A stretch of DNA of 64,000 nt from Streptomyces sp. NBC_00078 (GCF_026343335.1 NZ_JAPELX010000001.1:6944001-7008000); one strand, 5' to 3'. Positions 51,578 through 60,087 are shown, numbered from the stretch's first letter. Made by a program: numbers and translations. Notes: a model not told the origin generated them from the letters alone.

Positions 51578-53112
51578 CGGACTCTGTGATCAACCGCTTG
51601 GTGGCGGGGCCGCCGGCTCCCGGCCACCGGATCTCCTTCGTCCGGCTCGGCAGTCTCAGGACGCTGGACCTGACCGAACTGTACGAACAGTCGGGCCATG
51701 TCGCCGCCTACCTTCGCAGCCTCGGCATCGAGTCCGGGGACCGCATCGGAATCCTGGCGGCCAACAGCCTGGAATGGGTTCTGCTGGACCTTGCCGCGCT
51801 GCGGCTCAAGGTTGTGGTCGCAGGTTTCGAGCCAGGCAAGTTCGCCGATGCCGGAGAGCTGGTGGCACGCTACGGGCTCACGGCTGTGTTCACCGACCAG
51901 GACGTGCCGGCGGACGCGCCGGCGGCTGTCCGGACTTTCACCGATGTCGCCGAGGCCGCGAGGCAGGCATGGCCGGAGCCGCCCGGCCCCGTCGTGTACG
52001 AGCCCGAGGAGGTGACGACCATCAAGTTCACCTCCGGCAGCACCGGTGCGCCGAAGGGACTCGGGGCCACGGTCGGCAGTATCGACGCGTCGATGCAGGC
52101 TGTGCAGGAGATCTTCGAGCACCGGGGCGGCGACAATCTCTTCGTCTTCCTACCGCTGTCGCTGCTGCAGCAGCGGTACTGGCTCTACTCCGCCCTCTGC
52201 TTCGGCCACGACGCGACCGTCACCACGTACGAGGCGGCCTTCGCCGCACTGGGCAAGGCCCGGCCGACCGTGGTGATGGGTGTACCGGCGTTCTTCGAGG
52301 CCGCCAGGCAGCAGATCAGCCAGGATGCCGCGCGCGCGGACGGCGTCACGCCCCAGGAGGCTCGCCGCGCGGCCGCGCGGCGGCTGTTCGGCGACCGGAT
52401 CCGCTACCTGTGGACGGGATCGGCGCCGGCGGACAGGGAGGGGCTGCGCTACCTCACCGACGCGGGCCTTCCCATCTATGAGGGCTACGGGCTGAACGAG
52501 ACGTGCATCGTCAGCAAGAACCATCCCGGTGCTCACAGGGAGGGCAGCGTGGGGAGGGTGCTGCGGGGGAAGGAGGTGCTGTTCGACGAGGACGGCGTGA
52601 TCCTGGTCCGAAGCGAGCATCCGGTGAACGAGCGCTACGAGTTCGCCGAACCCGGTGACTCCGAGCGGATGTTCGTCGAGGACGGGGTGGTGCGCACCGG
52701 TGACCTCGGTTACGTGGACGAGGACGGCTTCCTGTTCATCCGGGGGCGCGCCGACGACGTCATCGTGCTCGGGAACGGCAAGAAGATGATCGTCCGGCCG
52801 ATCGAGGAGCACATGCGGACGAGTCCGGCGATCGAGGAGTGCGTGGTGTTCTGCCCCGCGCAGACATCACTGGTGGCGGTGGTCTCGCCTTCCTCCGACA
52901 CGGCCGACCTCAAGGCGATCACCGAACAACTGGCCCGAACCAACGCCTCGTTCGGCCGTGACGAACAGATTCGCAAGGTCGTGGTCGCGAGCCCGCGGCC
53001 CAGTATCGCCAACGGAATGCTCACTTCGCAGTTCAAGCCGAAACGACAGGCCATCTTCGCCGCCTTCGAGTCGGAGATCACGAACAACCAGGACGGTATC
53101 CATGCCCAGTGA
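51574..53112 (+). CDS. Acyl-ACP/acyl-CoA synthetase-like ligase
   Basis: A 512-residue ANL ligase. The P-loop TSGSTGAPK is at residues 153-161, YEGYGLNE near 307 and RTGDLGYVDEDGFLFIRGRADD further on. The end NGMLTSQFKPKR lacks the usual GK; it follows the long-chain/acyl-ACP synthetase style LTxxxKxKR, where the lysine comes later. It overlaps the hydrazine synthetase (ATGA) and the ACP gene (11 bp), so its partner is almost certainly that ACP. Expected reaction: loading of hydrazinoacetic acid (or an acylated form) on the ACP. Confidence 0.85.
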   Translation: MTDSVINRLVAGPPAPGHRISFVRLGSLRTLDLTELYEQSGHVAAYLRSLGIESGDRIGILAANSLEWVLLDLAALRLKVVVAGFEPGKFADAGELVARYGLTAVFTDQDVPADAPAAVRTFTDVAEAARQAWPEPPGPVVYEPEEVTTIKFTSGSTGAPKGLGATVGSIDASMQAVQEIFEHRGGDNLFVFLPLSLLQQRYWLYSALCFGHDATVTTYEAAFAALGKARPTVVMGVPAFFEAARQQISQDAARADGVTPQEARRAAARRLFGDRIRYLWTGSAPADREGLRYLTDAGLPIYEGYGLNETCIVSKNHPGAHREGSVGRVLRGKEVLFDEDGVILVRSEHPVNERYEFAEPGDSERMFVEDGVVRTGDLGYVDEDGFLFIRGRADDVIVLGNGKKMIVRPIEEHMRTSPAIEECVVFCPAQTSLVAVVSPSSDTADLKAITEQLARTNASFGRDEQIRKVVVASPRPSIANGMLTSQFKPKRQAIFAAFESEITNNQDGIHAQ

Positions 53113-53362
53113 CGTCGAGACCATCGCGCGGAAGAACTTGTCGGCCGCGCTCCAGCCGGCCGCGGATCCGCACGAGATCGAACCCGACCTCGCGTTGACC
53201 GACTACGGCTTGACCTCGTTGCAGAAGGTCCTGTTCCTGACTCGGCTCTGCGAGGACCTCACGGTCGACCTCGCGAATCTGACCGAGCGCGACGTCGCGG
53301 AGATGCGCACGCTCCACGATGTCGTCGACACACTGTCACGCTACGCCGGAAAGGCTGCTTAG
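53102..53362 (+). CDS. Acyl carrier protein
   Basis: An 86-residue free-standing ACP. The phosphopantetheine serine is S39 in DYGLTSLQKVLFL; the T before S and the Q two residues after are unusual for NRPS carriers. The ATG lies 11 bp inside the end of the ligase gene, which makes dedicated pairing very likely. Acidic helices follow as expected (CEDLTVDLANLTERDVAEMRTLHDVVDTL). Proposed to carry the hydrazinoacetyl group for N-acylation by the GNAT enzyme encoded 2 bp later and for oxidation by the ACAD. Confidence 0.88.
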   Translation: MPSDVETIARKNLSAALQPAADPHEIEPDLALTDYGLTSLQKVLFLTRLCEDLTVDLANLTERDVAEMRTLHDVVDTLSRYAGKAA

Positions 53363-53363
53363 A

Positions 53364-53978
53364 GTGAGTTGGGCAGAGCTGGCCGCGGCCACGCTGGAGA
53401 ATGACCACGTAAGGCTGCGGCCGATCAGTCCCGAGGACCGCGAGTCGATCCACGACATCGCGATGGACCCGGTGATCTGGCGCTACTTCGTGAGCCTGGT
53501 CGAGACGGAGGAGGACTTCGACGCCTTCTTCCAGGGCATGGTCGCCGACCACGCGGCGGGCAAGCGTGTCGTCTTCCACATCACCGACAAGACGACGGGG
53601 CGCTGCGCGGGGAGTATGAGCTTCGGCAACCTCTCCGAGGCGGACGCGCGCCTGGAGATCGGCTGGTCCTGGCTGGGCGTCGGCTTCCAGGGCCGCGGCA
53701 TCAACCGCTGGGCCAAGTACCTCTTGCTCGAACACGCCTTCGAGAACCTGGGCGCCGAGCGTGTGGAGTTCAAGACGGACCAGCTCAACGCGCAGGCCCG
53801 AGCGGGCCTGCGCAACATCGGCGCCGTGGAGGAGGGCGTCCTTCGCAGCTTCAACCCGATGCCGGGCGGCAGACGCCGGGACGCCGTCTACTACAGCGTG
53901 TTGCGCGGTGAGTGGTCGTGGCTCAAGGACGAGCTGGCCACCAACGCGAAGGTGACCCGTCAGGGCATGGGGGTGTGA
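53364..53978 (+). CDS. GNAT-family N-acyltransferase
   Basis: A 204-residue GCN5-related acyltransferase (RimJ/RimL-like). VRLRPISPEDRESIHDI opens the fold, GWSWLGVGFQGRGINRWAKYLLLEHAF contains the Q/RGxG acyl-CoA loop, and ERVEFKTDQLNAQARAGLRNIGAVEEGVLR is the RimJ signature. GTG 53364 is the first codon 1 bp after the ACP stop. In triacsin-type pathways a GNAT enzyme succinylates the hydrazine while it is bound to the carrier; the position here right after the ACP fits the same protecting step. The acyl group is not predictable. Confidence 0.85.
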   Translation: MSWAELAAATLENDHVRLRPISPEDRESIHDIAMDPVIWRYFVSLVETEEDFDAFFQGMVADHAAGKRVVFHITDKTTGRCAGSMSFGNLSEADARLEIGWSWLGVGFQGRGINRWAKYLLLEHAFENLGAERVEFKTDQLNAQARAGLRNIGAVEEGVLRSFNPMPGGRRRDAVYYSVLRGEWSWLKDELATNAKVTRQGMGV

Positions 53979-55075
53979 CCGGCGGAGCGGGCGTCGCCCA
54001 TCTGCATCTCCGCGGCGATCCCTATGAGGTGGGCCGACAGCACGGGGCAGCCCTCGCCGGTCCGCTGCGCGGCTTCGTCGACGACTCGCTCTGCCGCCTC
54101 AACCTGCTTCTGGACGAACCGGTCACGACGGCTGGGCTCGAACCGGTGCTCTCCGCTTTCGACAAGGTGATCACGGCAGAGCTGCCACGGCTGGCCGAGG
54201 AGATCACCGGACTGGCCGACGGGATCGGAATCCACCGCGACCAGGCGCTGCTGCTGCAACTGCGCCGGGAGATCCTGGGCTACCGGAAGATCCCGGCGCG
54301 AGGCGACTGCACCACCTACGCCAAGGCCGGTTCCCATCCGGTCCTGGCCCAGACGGTGGACCTCAACGGCGACCTGGACGATCACATCAGCGTCCTCGAC
54401 GTCCGGCTCACAGGTTCCCCGCGCCGGACCCTGGTGCTCAGTTTCGCGGGCCTGCTCGGCTATCTCGGGGTCAACAGCGACGGCCTGGCCGTGGGCCTCA
54501 ACCTGGTCCTCGGCGGCGACTGGAAACCCGGAGTCCCGCCGTACCTGGCTATTCGCCATGTGCTGGACTCCGCCGCCACCGTCGATGAGGCGGTCGAGTG
54601 CCTGAGCGGTCTCCCGTTGGCCAGCTCACGGTCGTTCATGCTCTGCGACGCGGGCAAAGCGGTCTGGGTGGAGGCTCTGGACGGCGGGTTCCGGTGCCTC
54701 GAAGCCCAACAGGCCGAGCACACCAACCACTTCCTCCACCCCGACTTCGAACCCTTCGACGAGATCAACGTCTTCGCGCGGAACTCCTCACGCCGGAGGC
54801 TGGAGGCGTGTCGCGCCGGTCTCGCCGCGATGGCACCCGCCGCAGGGGTGGAGGAGCATTTCGCTCTGCTCTCGGTCCCTCCCATCCGCGTTGCCGCAAC
54901 CGGTGACATCCGGTACGAGCGCACCGTCGCCGCGGCCGTCGCATTGCCGGGGAGCGGCCGGCTCTACATCAGGCCCGGTGATCCCGCCACATCTGTCACC
55001 AGGGAGTTCACCTTCGCGGACCCGGACTGCCGCACTGCCGGCATTCCCCGGGCGGGCGCAGATGACGCGGGGTGA
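53975..55075 (+). CDS. C45-type Ntn-hydrolase (isopenicillin N acyltransferase-like)
   Basis: A 366-residue protein resembling acyl-CoA:6-APA acyltransferases. HLRGDPYEVGRQHGAALAGPL matches the family opening, and the autocatalytic nucleophile is probably C112 in ARGDCTTYAKAG, followed by VLAQTVDLNGDLDDHISVLDV and GLLGYLGVNSDGLAVGLNL. After self-cleavage before the Cys, such enzymes hydrolyse or exchange amide-linked acyl groups. Placed last in the hydrazine operon, it could remove the acyl group added by the GNAT protein or transfer the hydrazine-bearing acyl chain. The GTG start overlaps the GNAT stop. Confidence 0.82.
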   Translation: MTGGAGVAHLHLRGDPYEVGRQHGAALAGPLRGFVDDSLCRLNLLLDEPVTTAGLEPVLSAFDKVITAELPRLAEEITGLADGIGIHRDQALLLQLRREILGYRKIPARGDCTTYAKAGSHPVLAQTVDLNGDLDDHISVLDVRLTGSPRRTLVLSFAGLLGYLGVNSDGLAVGLNLVLGGDWKPGVPPYLAIRHVLDSAATVDEAVECLSGLPLASSRSFMLCDAGKAVWVEALDGGFRCLEAQQAEHTNHFLHPDFEPFDEINVFARNSSRRRLEACRAGLAAMAPAAGVEEHFALLSVPPIRVAATGDIRYERTVAAAVALPGSGRLYIRPGDPATSVTREFTFADPDCRTAGIPRAGADDAG

Positions 55076-55201
55076 CGTCGAGGGTGCCGAGATGCCGGTC
55101 CCCAACCACAAGGACACGGCCGAGCGTCGACCATCCATGCAGACAGGGCTCATGCGACCTCATCTTGATTTTTTCGAACTCCGACGGGCGGGAACATAAA
55201 C

Positions 55202-55315
55202 GTGCTCGATGACGAGAACGGGCGATCCGTCGTCCTTGTGAACCACGGGGACCAGCTCACGACGGTCCTGGAGGGACACGCGCCCGAAGCGTTTCCGCAA
55301 GGGGGCCTGTCATGA
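55202..55315 (+). CDS. 37-residue ORF resembling a truncated MbtH
   Basis: VLDDENGRSVVLVNHGDQLT then TVLEGHAPEAFPQGGLS. The DDENG..VVLVN..DQ pattern matches the first half of MbtH proteins, but the SLWP and DMRPxSLRE motifs are missing. The stop overlaps the ATG of the E1alpha gene (ATGA), so it could be translated and coupled. Remnant or shortened homologue. Confidence 0.4.
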   Translation: MLDDENGRSVVLVNHGDQLTTVLEGHAPEAFPQGGLS

Positions 55316-56241
55316 AGGAAGGTGCTGCCGTCAGCGTCGCCGGGACCGATGCCGGGATCGACGTCGACGACCTCTCCAGCCTGCTGATGATCAGGCACTT
55401 CGAGCAGACCGTCCTGGACCTGTTCGCGCGCGGGCTGCTGAACGGCACCACGCACACCTGCCTCGGCCAGGAGTACGTGCCGGTGGCCCTGGGGCCGCTG
55501 CTGGCGCCGGACGACTTCGTGTTCAGCAACCACCGCGGCCACGGACACTACCTGGCCCGCTTCGACGACCCCGAGGGCCTGCTGGCCGAGATGACCGGCC
55601 GCGAGGGCGCCGTCTGTTCGGGCGTCGGCGGCAGCCAGCACATCTTCCGGGGCACCTACCTGTCCACCGGGGTGCAGGGCGAGAGCCTGCCGGTGGCCGT
55701 GGGCACGGCCTTGTGGTTCCAGCGGACCGGCCGGCCCGGGATCGCCGTGGCCTACATCGGCGACGGCACCTGGGGCGAGGGCGCCGTTTACGAGGCGTTG
55801 AACCTGGCTGCGCTGTGGCGGCTGCCGCTGCTGGTGGTCGTGGAGAACAACGGCATCGCGCAGACCACGCCGACCGCGCGCGCCATGGCCGGCGACATCG
55901 CCGGGCGGGCCGCGGCGTTCGGCATCGCCCATGTGTCCGTGACCGGCAGCGACGTCGCCGCGATCCGCGCGCGCCTGGCACCGGTGGTCGAACGGACGCG
56001 CACCGGCGGCGGGCCGGCCGTCGTGGAGTTCGCGACCCACCGCCTCGGCCCGCACAGCAAGGGCGACGACACGCGCTCCGCCGCCGAGGTCGCCGCCGAG
56101 CGGGAGCACGACTGGCACGACGCCTATCGGCGCCTGGACCCCGACCTGTTCGCCAAGGTCGAGGACGAGCAGCGGACACGGATCGCCGAGGCCGTGGACC
56201 GGGTCCTGGCCCGTCCGGCGTCGGTGTGGGAGAGGAGCTGA
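55312..56241 (+). CDS. 2-oxoacid dehydrogenase E1 component, alpha subunit
   Basis: A 309-residue thiamine-diphosphate enzyme subunit. TPP motif GDGTWGEGAVYEALNLAALWRLPLLVVVENN is near residues 145-175; NHRGHGHYLARFDDPEGLLAEMTGREGAVCSGVGGSQHIF matches the E1alpha N-terminal active-site region. It is slightly shorter than housekeeping PDH E1alpha. With E1beta and E2 it would decarboxylate a 2-oxo acid and transfer the acyl group to lipoyl-E2 and CoA (or a carrier). No E3 is encoded here, so reoxidation would use the cellular lipoamide dehydrogenase. It probably supplies an acyl starter or extender. Confidence 0.9.
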   Translation: MKEGAAVSVAGTDAGIDVDDLSSLLMIRHFEQTVLDLFARGLLNGTTHTCLGQEYVPVALGPLLAPDDFVFSNHRGHGHYLARFDDPEGLLAEMTGREGAVCSGVGGSQHIFRGTYLSTGVQGESLPVAVGTALWFQRTGRPGIAVAYIGDGTWGEGAVYEALNLAALWRLPLLVVVENNGIAQTTPTARAMAGDIAGRAAAFGIAHVSVTGSDVAAIRARLAPVVERTRTGGGPAVVEFATHRLGPHSKGDDTRSAAEVAAEREHDWHDAYRRLDPDLFAKVEDEQRTRIAEAVDRVLARPASVWERS

Positions 56242-56244
56242 GCC

Positions 56245-57252
56245 GTGGAGCGTGTCGCTGAGAACCTGAACCGGGCCCTGCATGAGGCCTTCGCCGCCGA
56301 CCCCGACCTGTTCCTGCTGGGGGAGGACGTCGCCGATCCGTACGGTGGCGCCTTCAAGATCACTAAAGGACTGTCGTCGGGCTACCCCGACCGGGTCCTG
56401 AGCACACCCATCAGCGAGCAGTCGCTGGTGGGCGTGGCCAACGGGCTGGCGCTGTCCGGCGGGCGCGCCATCGTCGAGATCATGTTCGGCGACTTCGCCA
56501 CCCTGGCCTTCGACCAGATCGTGAACTTCGCGGCCAAATCAGTCGCGATGTACGGCCGCCGCGTCGAGGTCCCGGTGATCGTGCGCTGTCCCACCGGCGG
56601 AGGGCGCGGGTACGGCCCGACCCACAGCCAGAGCCTGCAGAAGCACTTCATCGGCGTGCCGCACCTGTCGGTGTACGAGATCTCGCCGTTCCACGACAGT
56701 ACGGCGCTGCTGGCCCGCCTGCTCGCCGATGGCGAGCCGGCCGTCCTGTTCGAGGACAAGGTGCTCTACACACAGCCGATGCACGAGCCGGGGACGGACG
56801 GGCCGTTCGTCGCCGATTTCCCGTTCGGAGCCGGCGGCCCGGCACGGCTGCGGGCGTCGGACGGCGACGACGCGGCCGACTGCGTGATCATCGTGCCCGG
56901 CGGCGTGGCCCGGCGGGCGCTGGCGGCGGCCGGGACGCTGTTCGCCGAGCACGAGATCACCTGCGAGGTGATCGTTCCGACCCGGTTGTATCCGTTCGAC
57001 GTGGAGCCACTGCTGCCCGCCCTGGCCGGCGCCGAGGTCGTGTGCCTGGTCGAGGACTGCGCCGCCGGCGGCACCTGGGGCACGGAGGTCGCCGCGCGCG
57101 TCTATGACCGGCTGTGGGGCCAGCTGCGGCGCCCGGTCGTGCTGTGCAGCGCCGAGGCCGAGGTGATCCCGACCGCCGCACACCTGGAACAGACCGTGCT
57201 CCCCCAAGCTTCTGACATCCACCGCGCCATCTGGGAGGCGTTGCATGCGTGA
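56245..57252 (+). CDS. 2-oxoacid dehydrogenase E1 component, beta subunit
   Basis: A 335-residue transketolase-like beta subunit. LGEDVADPYGGAFKITKGLSSGYPDRVLSTPISEQSLVGVANGLALSGGRAIVEIMFGDF is the conserved E1beta opening and CPTGGGRGYGPTHSQSLQKHFIGVPHL the substrate channel region. The GTG start lies 3 bp after the E1alpha stop. Forms the alpha2beta2 E1 with the previous gene product. Confidence 0.9.
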   Translation: MERVAENLNRALHEAFAADPDLFLLGEDVADPYGGAFKITKGLSSGYPDRVLSTPISEQSLVGVANGLALSGGRAIVEIMFGDFATLAFDQIVNFAAKSVAMYGRRVEVPVIVRCPTGGGRGYGPTHSQSLQKHFIGVPHLSVYEISPFHDSTALLARLLADGEPAVLFEDKVLYTQPMHEPGTDGPFVADFPFGAGGPARLRASDGDDAADCVIIVPGGVARRALAAAGTLFAEHEITCEVIVPTRLYPFDVEPLLPALAGAEVVCLVEDCAAGGTWGTEVAARVYDRLWGQLRRPVVLCSAEAEVIPTAAHLEQTVLPQASDIHRAIWEALHA

Positions 57253-58432
57253 ACTGCTGCTGCCGAAGTTCAACAACAACGACGAGGGCTGCGTCCTGGT
57301 CGGCTGGACGGTCGACGACGGGGCCGCGGTGTCCGCGGACGCGGTCGTCGCCGAGGTCGAGACTGCCAAGGCCCTGGAGGAACTCGTCGCGGACGCGGAC
57401 GGCGTCCTCCACCGGCTCGTCGAGGCCGGAGCGCACTGCGAGTTCGGGCGGCCCGTGGGGCTGCTGTTCGACAGCCGCCAGGAACGGGACGACTACCTGG
57501 CGAGCCCGACGGCCGCCGTCGTGATCACCGCACCCGAGGGTCAGGGCGAGGGCGAGGACCACGATGGCGGCCCGGACCCGATCCTCAGCGACGCCGCGCG
57601 CACCCTCGCGCAGGATCACGGCATCCGGACCGAGCAACTGCGCACGCTCGGCAAGCGGGTGGTGAAGGCCTCCGACGTTCAGCGGCTCATCGACCAGGGG
57701 GTCATGGACCAGGGGGCGCCGTCCGTGGCGGCCGGGGCGTCCGCGGCGTCTGCGGATTCCGTCGTCGTCAGCCTCAGTCCGCGCCAGCGCGCGGTGGCCG
57801 CCGTCGTCAGCGAGGCGCACCGCTCAATCCCGGCCGCCTTCGCCGCGATCGCGGTCGACCTGACAGCGTTCCGCGCCACCCGCGGCGGCGGCGCCCCATA
57901 CGGCCTGGTCGAGCTCCTGGTCAAGGCCATTGGCGCTCGCCACGCCGACTTCCCGCTGTTCTTCGCCACGCCCGGTGCGGACCACACCCTCACCCTCGCG
58001 TCGGCCGCCAACGTCGGGGTCACCGTCGACGTCGGGACCGGGCTGTTCATCCCGGTGCTCAAGGACGCCGCCCACCGTCCGATCGGCGACCTGGCCGACG
58101 ACCTCATGGACTTCCGAGTCAGCGCCCTGCGGCAGAACTTCCGCGAGGACGCGTTCGCCGACGAGGGCATCACCCTCTCGCTGCACAACGATCCGGACAT
58201 CATCCTGGCCGCGCCGATCGTCCATCCGGGCCGCACCTGCGTCGTGACCTTGTGCGCCGAGCGGAGCGAAGTCGCGCTGACCGAGGACGGTATGCCGTTC
58301 ACCCGGCCGGTCACCACGGTCGCGGCCACCTACGACCACCGCTATCTCAACGGCCGCGACGCGGTCCGCTTCCTCACTGCGGTGAAGCAGGACCTGGAGA
58401 CCGCCGACGCCATCGCCCGGCTTGCGGGCTGA
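57245..58432 (+). CDS. Dihydrolipoamide acyltransferase (E2) component
   Basis: A 395-residue E2. The lipoyl domain is residues 1-80 with the lipoylated lysine in EVETAKALEEL, then a linker, the peripheral-subunit-binding domain (ILSDAARTLAQDHGIRTEQLRTLGKRVVKASDVQRLI), and the catalytic domain with a TYDHRYLNGRDAVRFL active-site end (family HxxxDG). The Asp of HxxxDG is replaced by Asn (HRYLNG), worth noting since that residue supports catalysis. ATG is 8 bp inside the E1beta end. An acyl acceptor other than CoA, such as an ACP, is possible. Confidence 0.85.
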   Translation: MRELLLPKFNNNDEGCVLVGWTVDDGAAVSADAVVAEVETAKALEELVADADGVLHRLVEAGAHCEFGRPVGLLFDSRQERDDYLASPTAAVVITAPEGQGEGEDHDGGPDPILSDAARTLAQDHGIRTEQLRTLGKRVVKASDVQRLIDQGVMDQGAPSVAAGASAASADSVVVSLSPRQRAVAAVVSEAHRSIPAAFAAIAVDLTAFRATRGGGAPYGLVELLVKAIGARHADFPLFFATPGADHTLTLASAANVGVTVDVGTGLFIPVLKDAAHRPIGDLADDLMDFRVSALRQNFREDAFADEGITLSLHNDPDIILAAPIVHPGRTCVVTLCAERSEVALTEDGMPFTRPVTTVAATYDHRYLNGRDAVRFLTAVKQDLETADAIARLAG

Positions 58433-58452
58433 CGGGCTGACGGGCTGACGGG
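58425..58452. repeat. 8-bp tandem repeat after the E2 gene
   Basis: CGGGCTGA occurs three times in a row (58425-58448) plus a partial unit, giving TGA in each copy around the E2 stop codon. Confidence 0.8.
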
Positions 58453-58461
58453 AGGGAAACG

Positions 58462-58959
58462 ATGCCACTGCCGTTCTTCGACGCCAGCGGGCCGGCCGGC
58501 GCCCGTCCGGACGTGCTGGTGGCCCGGCAACGCCTGAAGGAAAAATGCAGGATGGTGCTCGGACCGGCGGACTGCTCGACGTCGGCTGTCCTGGTCGAAG
58601 ACTCCATCACCCGCCCTGACCAGGTCGTTCATGCAACTGGTTCGTCGTCGGATCCGGTCGGCCGGCGAGGGGAACGGGATGCCGTTCGCCTCGCCGGCCG
58701 ATGCGCGGAGCCCGAGCCCTTCGCCTCGGTGGTTGCGCCCGGCTTTGTCGTGCTCGACATACTCGCCCAGGACTTCAGGCGTGCGACGCCGCGCTCGACC
58801 GGCGCCCGTGTCGCGGACAGCGCCCGGTTGACGGTTTGCCGGGTCGGCGTCAGCTCACGACCCGGTGAACGTCCGGGGGTGTCGTCACCCACGAACCGGC
58901 GCCGATATGGGCCCTGTCGGCGAGGATCGGGACGCCCTGACGCTCACAGATGCGGATGA
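58462..58959 (+). CDS. Hypothetical protein, probably truncated by an IS remnant
   Basis: The ATG at 58462 has an excellent GGAGGG 6 bp upstream, so translation after E2 is likely. The first 95 or so residues (MPLPFFDASGPAGARPDVLV, GPADCSTSAVLVED) are not recognised and include three cysteines. From about 58767 the frame runs antisense through a transposase fragment, so the real gene was probably cut short there. Confidence 0.4.
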   Translation: MPLPFFDASGPAGARPDVLVARQRLKEKCRMVLGPADCSTSAVLVEDSITRPDQVVHATGSSSDPVGRRGERDAVRLAGRCAEPEPFASVVAPGFVVLDILAQDFRRATPRSTGARVADSARLTVCRVGVSSRPGERPGVSSPTNRRRYGPCRRGSGRPDAHRCG

Positions 58960-59044
58960 TCCCGTGGGCTCGGGCCGCCGTCGGGTCGTGCCAACGGCCT
59001 GGACGGGCAGGCGGGATCCACAACAGGTCGGCTTCACGGAGCAC
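58767..59044 (-). pseudogene. IS5-family transposase remnant (DDE domain part)
   Basis: The minus strand encodes SVLREADLLWIPPARP then HGIIRICERQGVPILADRAH and IGAGSWVTTP, and after a frameshift ELTPTRQTVNRALSATRAPV then ERGVARLKSW. This is the C-terminal half of IS5/IS1647-type transposases; the family ending after RLKSW is missing, and so is the N-terminal half. No inverted repeats are evident. Together with 58433-58766 it fills the 614-bp space between E2 and the luciferase-like gene. Confidence 0.75.
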
Positions 59045-59046
59045 GC

Positions 59047-60087
59047 TCAGCAGGCCGGGCGCGCGGTGCCGGCGCCGCACGCGTCCTGCAGTCGCTTGAG
59101 ATAGGTCAAGCCGGTCATGACCTCGTCCGTCGGCAGTCCGAAGTCGATGAGACACGCGATCTCGTCCACGCCGAGCTCCGCGAGCCGCGCCACGACCTGC
59201 TCGCCCTTCTCGACCGAGCCGAGCAGGCCGACGTTGTCGAAGTAGTGCTCGAAGGCCCGCTCGACGAGCATGTCGATCTCGTCCGGCTCCAGGTCTCCGG
59301 TGCTGAGGTCCGAGGTCAGGATGAGCCCGAGTGAGCTGCGCATGTAGTCGCTCAGCGACGGCCGGACCAGCTCTCGGACCCTGTCGGTGTCCTCGCCGAG
59401 GTACGTGTGCACCATCACCGCGACGTGGCCCGGCCAGCCGGCCCCGGCCGCGGCCTTCCGGTACTCGGCGATGTTGTGCGTCAACTGTTCGGGACTCTGG
59501 CCGAGCAGGTGGGTGAGGAGCCCGGCTCCGATCCGGCCGGCGCTCCGGAAGGTCTCGACGTCGCCGACACTGGCGACCCAGATCGGCAGGTCGGTCTGGA
59601 CCGGCGGCGGGAACGACCGCACCTTCACCGGGTTCCCCGCGCCGTCGGTGACCTCGATGGCCTCGCCGCGCCACAGGGCACGCACCTGCTCGATCCGCTC
59701 GTACATCTCCGTACGGCGGTTCGTGTAGGCGGCCGGATTCAGGGCGAAGTCGACGGCGTGCCAGCCGGAGGCGAAGGACACCCCCACTCGGCCCCGGGAG
59801 ATGTTGTCCACCACAGACCATTCCTCGGCGATCCGCAGCGCGTGGTGCAAGGGTGCCACCACGCTGCCCGCCCGGATCTTGACACGCTGCGTCGTCGCGG
59901 CGATCGCCGCACTGGTCACCGAGGGGTTCGGATACGTCCCACCGAAGGGGTGGAAATGGCGTTCCGGGGTCCACACCGCCGCCAAGCCGTTCTCGTCGGC
60001 GAAGCGGGCGCCTTCCAGCAGCAACCGGTACCGGTCGGCCTCGGCGCCTCCGCTGTCGTTGGCGAAATAGAAGAGGCTGAGATCCAT
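59047..60087 (-). CDS. Luciferase-like flavin monooxygenase (MupA/natural-product type)
   Basis: A 346-residue F420/FMN-dependent monooxygenase of the bacterial luciferase superfamily, subgroup found in NRPS/PKS clusters. MDLSLFYFANDSGG, VWTPERHFHPFGGTYPNPSV, APLHHALRIAEEWSVVDNISRGRVGVSFASGWHAVDFALNPAAYTNRR and LPIWVASVGDVETFRSAG are the family hallmarks. The ATG at 60087 with GGGGAGAA is used; the frame further upstream crosses the promoter region. Its only overlap with the cluster is divergence from MbtH at 60310 across the palindromic operator. Likely hydroxylates a carrier-bound intermediate. Confidence 0.88.
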   Translation of the reverse strand: MDLSLFYFANDSGGAEADRYRLLLEGARFADENGLAAVWTPERHFHPFGGTYPNPSVTSAAIAATTQRVKIRAGSVVAPLHHALRIAEEWSVVDNISRGRVGVSFASGWHAVDFALNPAAYTNRRTEMYERIEQVRALWRGEAIEVTDGAGNPVKVRSFPPPVQTDLPIWVASVGDVETFRSAGRIGAGLLTHLLGQSPEQLTHNIAEYRKAAAGAGWPGHVAVMVHTYLGEDTDRVRELVRPSLSDYMRSSLGLILTSDLSTGDLEPDEIDMLVERAFEHYFDNVGLLGSVEKGEQVVARLAELGVDEIACLIDFGLPTDEVMTGLTYLKRLQDACGAGTARPAC

